This document shows positions 61,091 through 64,000 of a stretch of 64,000 bases of DNA, piece after piece. Source of the DNA: Fimenecus sp900545625 (lineage in GTDB: Bacteria; Bacillota; Clostridia; Oscillospirales; Acutalibacteraceae); contig OZ007023.1 of assembly GCA_963931525.1 (NCBI GenBank), positions 434,001-498,000 of the forward strand, given 5' to 3'. Below the pieces are notes generated by a model. The model searched no databases, had not been told where the DNA came from, and saw only the letters and a program-made list of their open reading frames with translations. Position 1 is the first letter of the stretch; every line of letters begins with the position of its first letter. Position numbers and translations under genes: made by a program.

Positions 61091-62311
61091 TTATTTTGCG
61101 AAATACGCCTTGATGCGCTCCACGGCTTTTTCGGTATTTTCCGCAGAGCCGAACGCAGTCAGGCGGAAATACCCTTCGCCCGACGGACCGAAGCCCTCGC
61201 CCGGGGTGCCCACAACCTGCATCTTTTCGAGCAAAAGGTCAAAGAATTCCCAGCTGCCCATGCCGTTCGGCGTTTTGAGCCACACATAGGGGGAATCCAC
61301 CGCGCCGTACACGGTGAAGCCGCAGGCTTTAAGCCCTTCATAGATCGTTTTCGCATTGCGCTGATAATACGCAATGGTCTCGCGGATCTGCTGCCTGCCC
61401 TGGGATGAGTAGCAGGCCTCGGCGGCGCGCTGGGTGATGTAGGAAACGCCGTTGAACTTCGTCGCCTGACGGCGCGCCCACATGGCGTTTAATTCCACAC
61501 CGTCCGCCTTCAGGTCATGCGGCACGACCGTATAACCGCAGCGCACGCCGGTAAAGCCCGCCGTTTTCGAGAAGCTGCGGAATTCGATGGCGCAGGTCTT
61601 GGCGCCCTCGACCTCATAGATCGAGTGCGGTACGCCGGGCGTCGTGATGAACGCCTCATACGCCGAATCAAACAAGATCACCGCGCCCTCGCGGTTCGCA
61701 TAATCGACCCATGCTTTGAGCTGTTCCTTTGTCGCCGCCATGCCGGTGGGGTTATTCGGGAAGCATAGATAAATTATATCTACGTGGCAGTCCGGGATCT
61801 GCGGCAAAAAGCCGTTTTCTGCCGTACAGGGCATGTAGACGATGTTCGACCAGCCGTTTTCGGTCTTGTCGCCGGCGCGGCCGCTCATGACGTTCGTATC
61901 CACATACACGGGGTAAACGGGGTCGCACACCGCAACGACATTGTCGTTCGAAAAAATGTCGCCGATATTGCCGCAGTCGGACTTTGCGCCGTCGGAGACG
62001 AAAATTTCCGATTTGTCAAGCGCGATGCCGCGCGCTAAATAGTCGTTTTGCAAAATGGCTTCCAGCAGGAAATCCTGACCGTACTCCGGCGGATAGCCGC
62101 GGAACGTTTCGGCGCTCGCCATTTCGTCCGCCGCCTTGTGCATGGCTTCGATGCATGCCGGTGCTAACGGGCGCGTCACGTCGCCGATGCCGAGGCTGAT
62201 GACCGCATCCGCCTTATCGGGATTCGCCGCCTTGTATTCGCGCACCTTTTTGGCAATGCCGGAAAACAGGTAGCTGCTTTCGATCTTCTGGAAGTTTTTG
62301 TTGATCAGCAT
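61091..62311 (-). CDS. dapL: LL-diaminopimelate aminotransferase
   Basis: The product is 406 residues; CGGAGG precedes the ATG at 62311. It has SLGIGDVTRPLAPACIEAMH, the FPNNPTG loop and the PLP lysine in FRSFSKTAGFTGVRCG, all diagnostic of DapL. It makes LL-2,6-diaminopimelate directly from tetrahydrodipicolinate, the short route used by many Clostridia. dapF, the next step, is the next gene upstream, beyond a 710-bp repeat region. Confidence 0.95.
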   Translation of the reverse strand: MLINKNFQKIESSYLFSGIAKKVREYKAANPDKADAVISLGIGDVTRPLAPACIEAMHKAADEMASAETFRGYPPEYGQDFLLEAILQNDYLARGIALDKSEIFVSDGAKSDCGNIGDIFSNDNVVAVCDPVYPVYVDTNVMSGRAGDKTENGWSNIVYMPCTAENGFLPQIPDCHVDIIYLCFPNNPTGMAATKEQLKAWVDYANREGAVILFDSAYEAFITTPGVPHSIYEVEGAKTCAIEFRSFSKTAGFTGVRCGYTVVPHDLKADGVELNAMWARRQATKFNGVSYITQRAAEACYSSQGRQQIRETIAYYQRNAKTIYEGLKACGFTVYGAVDSPYVWLKTPNGMGSWEFFDLLLEKMQVVGTPGEGFGPSGEGYFRLTAFGSAENTEKAVERIKAYFAK

Positions 62312-62445
62312 ATATTTTACCTCCGCTGTTGTGCTGGATGATATACTAGATATTAGATATTAGACGCCGGATGTTAGATGTGGGGTGGGCGGGTTTCACA
62401 CATTGCCGCGGCTGCACAGTAAAAAATAAAATCTGTATGACCCAT

Positions 62446-62529
62446 GTAGGGCGGGGGTGATTCCCCTGACAGGGGAAATGTCCGCGCAGCGGACAAAAGG
62501 GTTCGGGATTCGGAGAATCTGCTCCCGCC
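62446..62529. repeat. GTAGGGCGGGGGTGATTCCC unit, copy 1
   Basis: A unit of about 84 bp ending GGATTCGGAGAATCTGCTCC plus CGCCG. It is a direct repeat of 62746-62829 and flanks the CTCCCTC-family copy between them. It contains CCCCTG/CAGGGG and GTCCGCG/CGCGGAC-like hairpins. Confidence 0.65.
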
Positions 62530-62610
62530 GCGGGCAAAGCACAAAAGCCAGAGCGCAGAGACGGCAGGGGCGCTCTGCTTGTGCCTTTGCCGCCTGCAAG
62601 CCGAAAAAAT

Positions 62611-62743
62611 TTCTCTCCCCCTGCCGCGTTGCGGCATCCCCCTCGTCAGAGGGGGAAAAGAGAAAGTTGCAAGTTTGCACAATCCCTTCCTCCCTCTGAT
62701 GAGGGAGGTGGCTTTTGCCTGCGGCAAAAGCCGGAGGGAGAGA
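62611..62743. repeat. CTCCCTC/GAGGGAG palindromic repeat, copy 6
   Basis: Layout as copies 2 and 4, with a perfect GCTTTTGCC/GGCAAAAGC-type stem in the second half. Confidence 0.75.
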
Positions 62744-62745
62744 CC

Positions 62746-62945
62746 GTAGGGCTGGGGTGATTCCTCTGTTAGGTGAAATGTCGCGCAGCGGACAAAAGGG
62801 TTCGGGATTCGGAGAATCTGCTCCCGCCGTTAAAAAGTACAGATTTTTAATTTCGTTTCCGGCGGTTCCGGCAGGAATTTTTCAGGCTTTACAAAACCGG
62901 GTTGGTTGACCTACTGTCCTCGGCGGGAGCAAGCCCCCGCCCTAC
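62746..62945. repeat. Composite element: second GTAGGG unit joined to MITE-like right half
   Basis: The first 84 bp repeat the 62446 unit. The rest (AAAAAGTACAGATTTTTAAT ... CGGCGGGAGCAAGCCCCCGC, then CCTAC) resembles the core and right end of the 38236 element. It starts with GTAGGG and ends with CCCTAC, so the whole behaves as one element with inverted termini. Confidence 0.6.
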
Positions 62946-63021
62946 AGCGTTCTGCAAACTTGCGGCTTTCCGCGGAAGCACCTCGCCGCACGTCCGGAAT
63001 CCAGTATCTAAAATCTAAAAG

Positions 63022-63855
63022 CTAAAATATCTCCCCCGAAAAGACCTCTTCGGCGGGGCCGGTCATGTAAACGTCGCCGTTCCTATGCCAGCGGATCACA
63101 AGCTGCCCGCCGCGCAGGTTCACGCGGATATCCCTGTCGCGCTCGGCGCGCCCGTTTAATATCGAGGCGACCGCCGCCGCGCACGCGCCCGTGCCGCAGG
63201 CGAGCGTTTCGCCCGAGCCGCGCTCCCACACGCGCATGTCAAATTCGGTGGGGCTTACGGTGCGGACAAACTCCGTATTGATGCGGTCGGGGAAGCATTC
63301 GTGACGCTCGAACTTCGGGCCGAGCCGTTCAAGGTCAAGCGCTTCCACGTCGTCCACGAACAGCACGCAGTGCGGGTTGCCCATGGAAACACAGGTCACG
63401 AGAACGTCTGTTTCGCCGATAGTTAATTCCTGACTAACGACATTTTCGCCGTCGAACGCAGTCGGAATTTCACGCGCGGCAAGGATCGGCGCGCCCATGT
63501 TGACACGTGCGGCCGTGACCCTGCCGTTTTCGGTGAATACCCGAATGGTCTTGACGCCGCTCAGGGTCTCGATCGCGATCTCCGTTTTGTCGGTCATTCT
63601 GCGGTCATACACATATTTCGCCACGCAGCGGATCGCATTGCCGCACATTTTGGCGCGCGAGCCGTCTGCGTTGTAGATGTCCATAAAAAAGTCTGCCTTT
63701 TCAGAAGGGCAGATCAGCACCAGCCCGTCCGCGCCGATACCGAAGTGGCGGTCGCTGACGCGAATTGCCGTTTGCACAGGATCTTTCACCTGCTCTTTAA
63801 AGGCGTTTACATAAATATAATCGTTGCCCGCGCCCTGCATTTTGGTGAATTTCAT
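63022..63855 (-). CDS. dapF: Diaminopimelate epimerase
   Basis: The product is 277 residues; CAGGAGGG precedes the ATG at 63855. The two active-site Cys are in AKMCGNAIRC and ACGTGACAAA. MQGAGNDYIY at the N-terminus is typical. It converts LL- to meso-diaminopimelate for lysine and peptidoglycan. Bases 63856-64000, beyond it, show no further gene. Confidence 0.96.
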   Translation of the reverse strand: MKFTKMQGAGNDYIYVNAFKEQVKDPVQTAIRVSDRHFGIGADGLVLICPSEKADFFMDIYNADGSRAKMCGNAIRCVAKYVYDRRMTDKTEIAIETLSGVKTIRVFTENGRVTAARVNMGAPILAAREIPTAFDGENVVSQELTIGETDVLVTCVSMGNPHCVLFVDDVEALDLERLGPKFERHECFPDRINTEFVRTVSPTEFDMRVWERGSGETLACGTGACAAAVASILNGRAERDRDIRVNLRGGQLVIRWHRNGDVYMTGPAEEVFSGEIF

Positions 63856-64000
63856 AGCTGCCCTCCTGTTGTAGATAGTTTTTGACTATTTCTTATCGTT
63901 CAAGCGTTTTCGGCTTTTTCCGCCGCGAGCCCCTCGCGCACGCCAATCCTTTGTCCGCAGTGCGGGAAACCACTCTCAAAAAACGGAAGAATCGGGATTG

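Larger units (their letters stand above)
62312..63021. other. Gene-free gap with nested repeats
   Basis: In order: a TTAGATATTAGACGCCGGAT run (62350-62383), one GTAGGGCGGGGGTGATTCCC unit, CTCCCTC-family copy 6, a second such unit, a MITE-like right half, and CCAGTATCTAAAATCTAAAA at 62999-63021. No gene is seen. Confidence 0.65.

Overview
The window is a GC-rich chromosomal segment of a Gram-positive, probably spore-forming, anaerobic member of the Clostridia; a gut Oscillospiraceae/Ruminococcaceae-type genome fits best. This rests on gene content: GatCAB amidotransferase, the LL-diaminopimelate route (dapL, dapF), the mreBCD/PBP2 shape cluster, a PdaB-like deacetylase, a SpoIIQ-like LytM protein, DUF951 next to prfA, PrsA-like lipoproteins and secreted dockerin proteins. 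Strong Shine-Dalgarno sequences and several TTG---/17 nt/TATAAT-type promoters are visible. No rRNA, tRNA or CRISPR was found.

Layout. 1-531: end of a GH29 alpha-L-fucosidase. 606-1830: small membrane protein and polysaccharide deacetylase. 2000-5188: three paralogous membrane-anchored exported proteins of unknown function, two almost identical over their C-terminal two thirds. 5704-16151: the most unusual region, a duplicated minus-strand cassette. Each copy has a dockerin-bearing exported protein, a cohesin-like exported protein and two tiny homologous peptides of 41 and 42 residues. The second copy is headed by a 1714-residue dockerin protein with a long structured leader. 16969-27708: lipoprotein, proS, acpP, a phosphohexomutase, and a tightly coupled operon of VTT membrane protein, galactokinase, two M42 peptidases, GNAT and a YnbB-type PLP protein. 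28203-29159: D-2-hydroxyacid dehydrogenase. 29560-33813: operon of propeller lipoprotein, DUF2238-like membrane protein, DegV and PrsA-like lipoprotein. 33987-36570: Nudix, DUF951, prfA and an XRE regulator. 36637-38131: a barnase-like toxin with barstar-like immunity protein, lying between an intact TSCPD gene and a truncated second copy of it. 38434-41348: rsmA, aminotransferase and SpoIIQ-like peptidase. 41757-45363: aspS, hisS, mgsA. 45866-51530: MinD-like ATPase, PBP2, mreD, mreC, mreB. 52149-57403: M18 aminopeptidase, lytic transglycosylase, coaE, a GH13 amylase and a uracil-DNA glycosylase. 57857-62311: gatB, gatA, gatC, dapL. 63022-63855: dapF.

Nearly every long intergenic gap holds interspersed palindromic repeats. 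One family is built on CTCCCTC/GAGGGAG arms (six copies). Several MITE-like families of about 70-150 bp have terminal inverted repeats beginning GTAGGG or CGCGTAGTGG. Short degenerate TTAGATNT-type runs usually sit next to them.

The strongest candidates for undescribed biology are the duplicated dockerin/cohesin-like/micropeptide cassette with its sharp identity gradient (a sign of recent gene conversion), and the barnase/barstar insertion. All functional calls come from reading the sequence; no database search was run.
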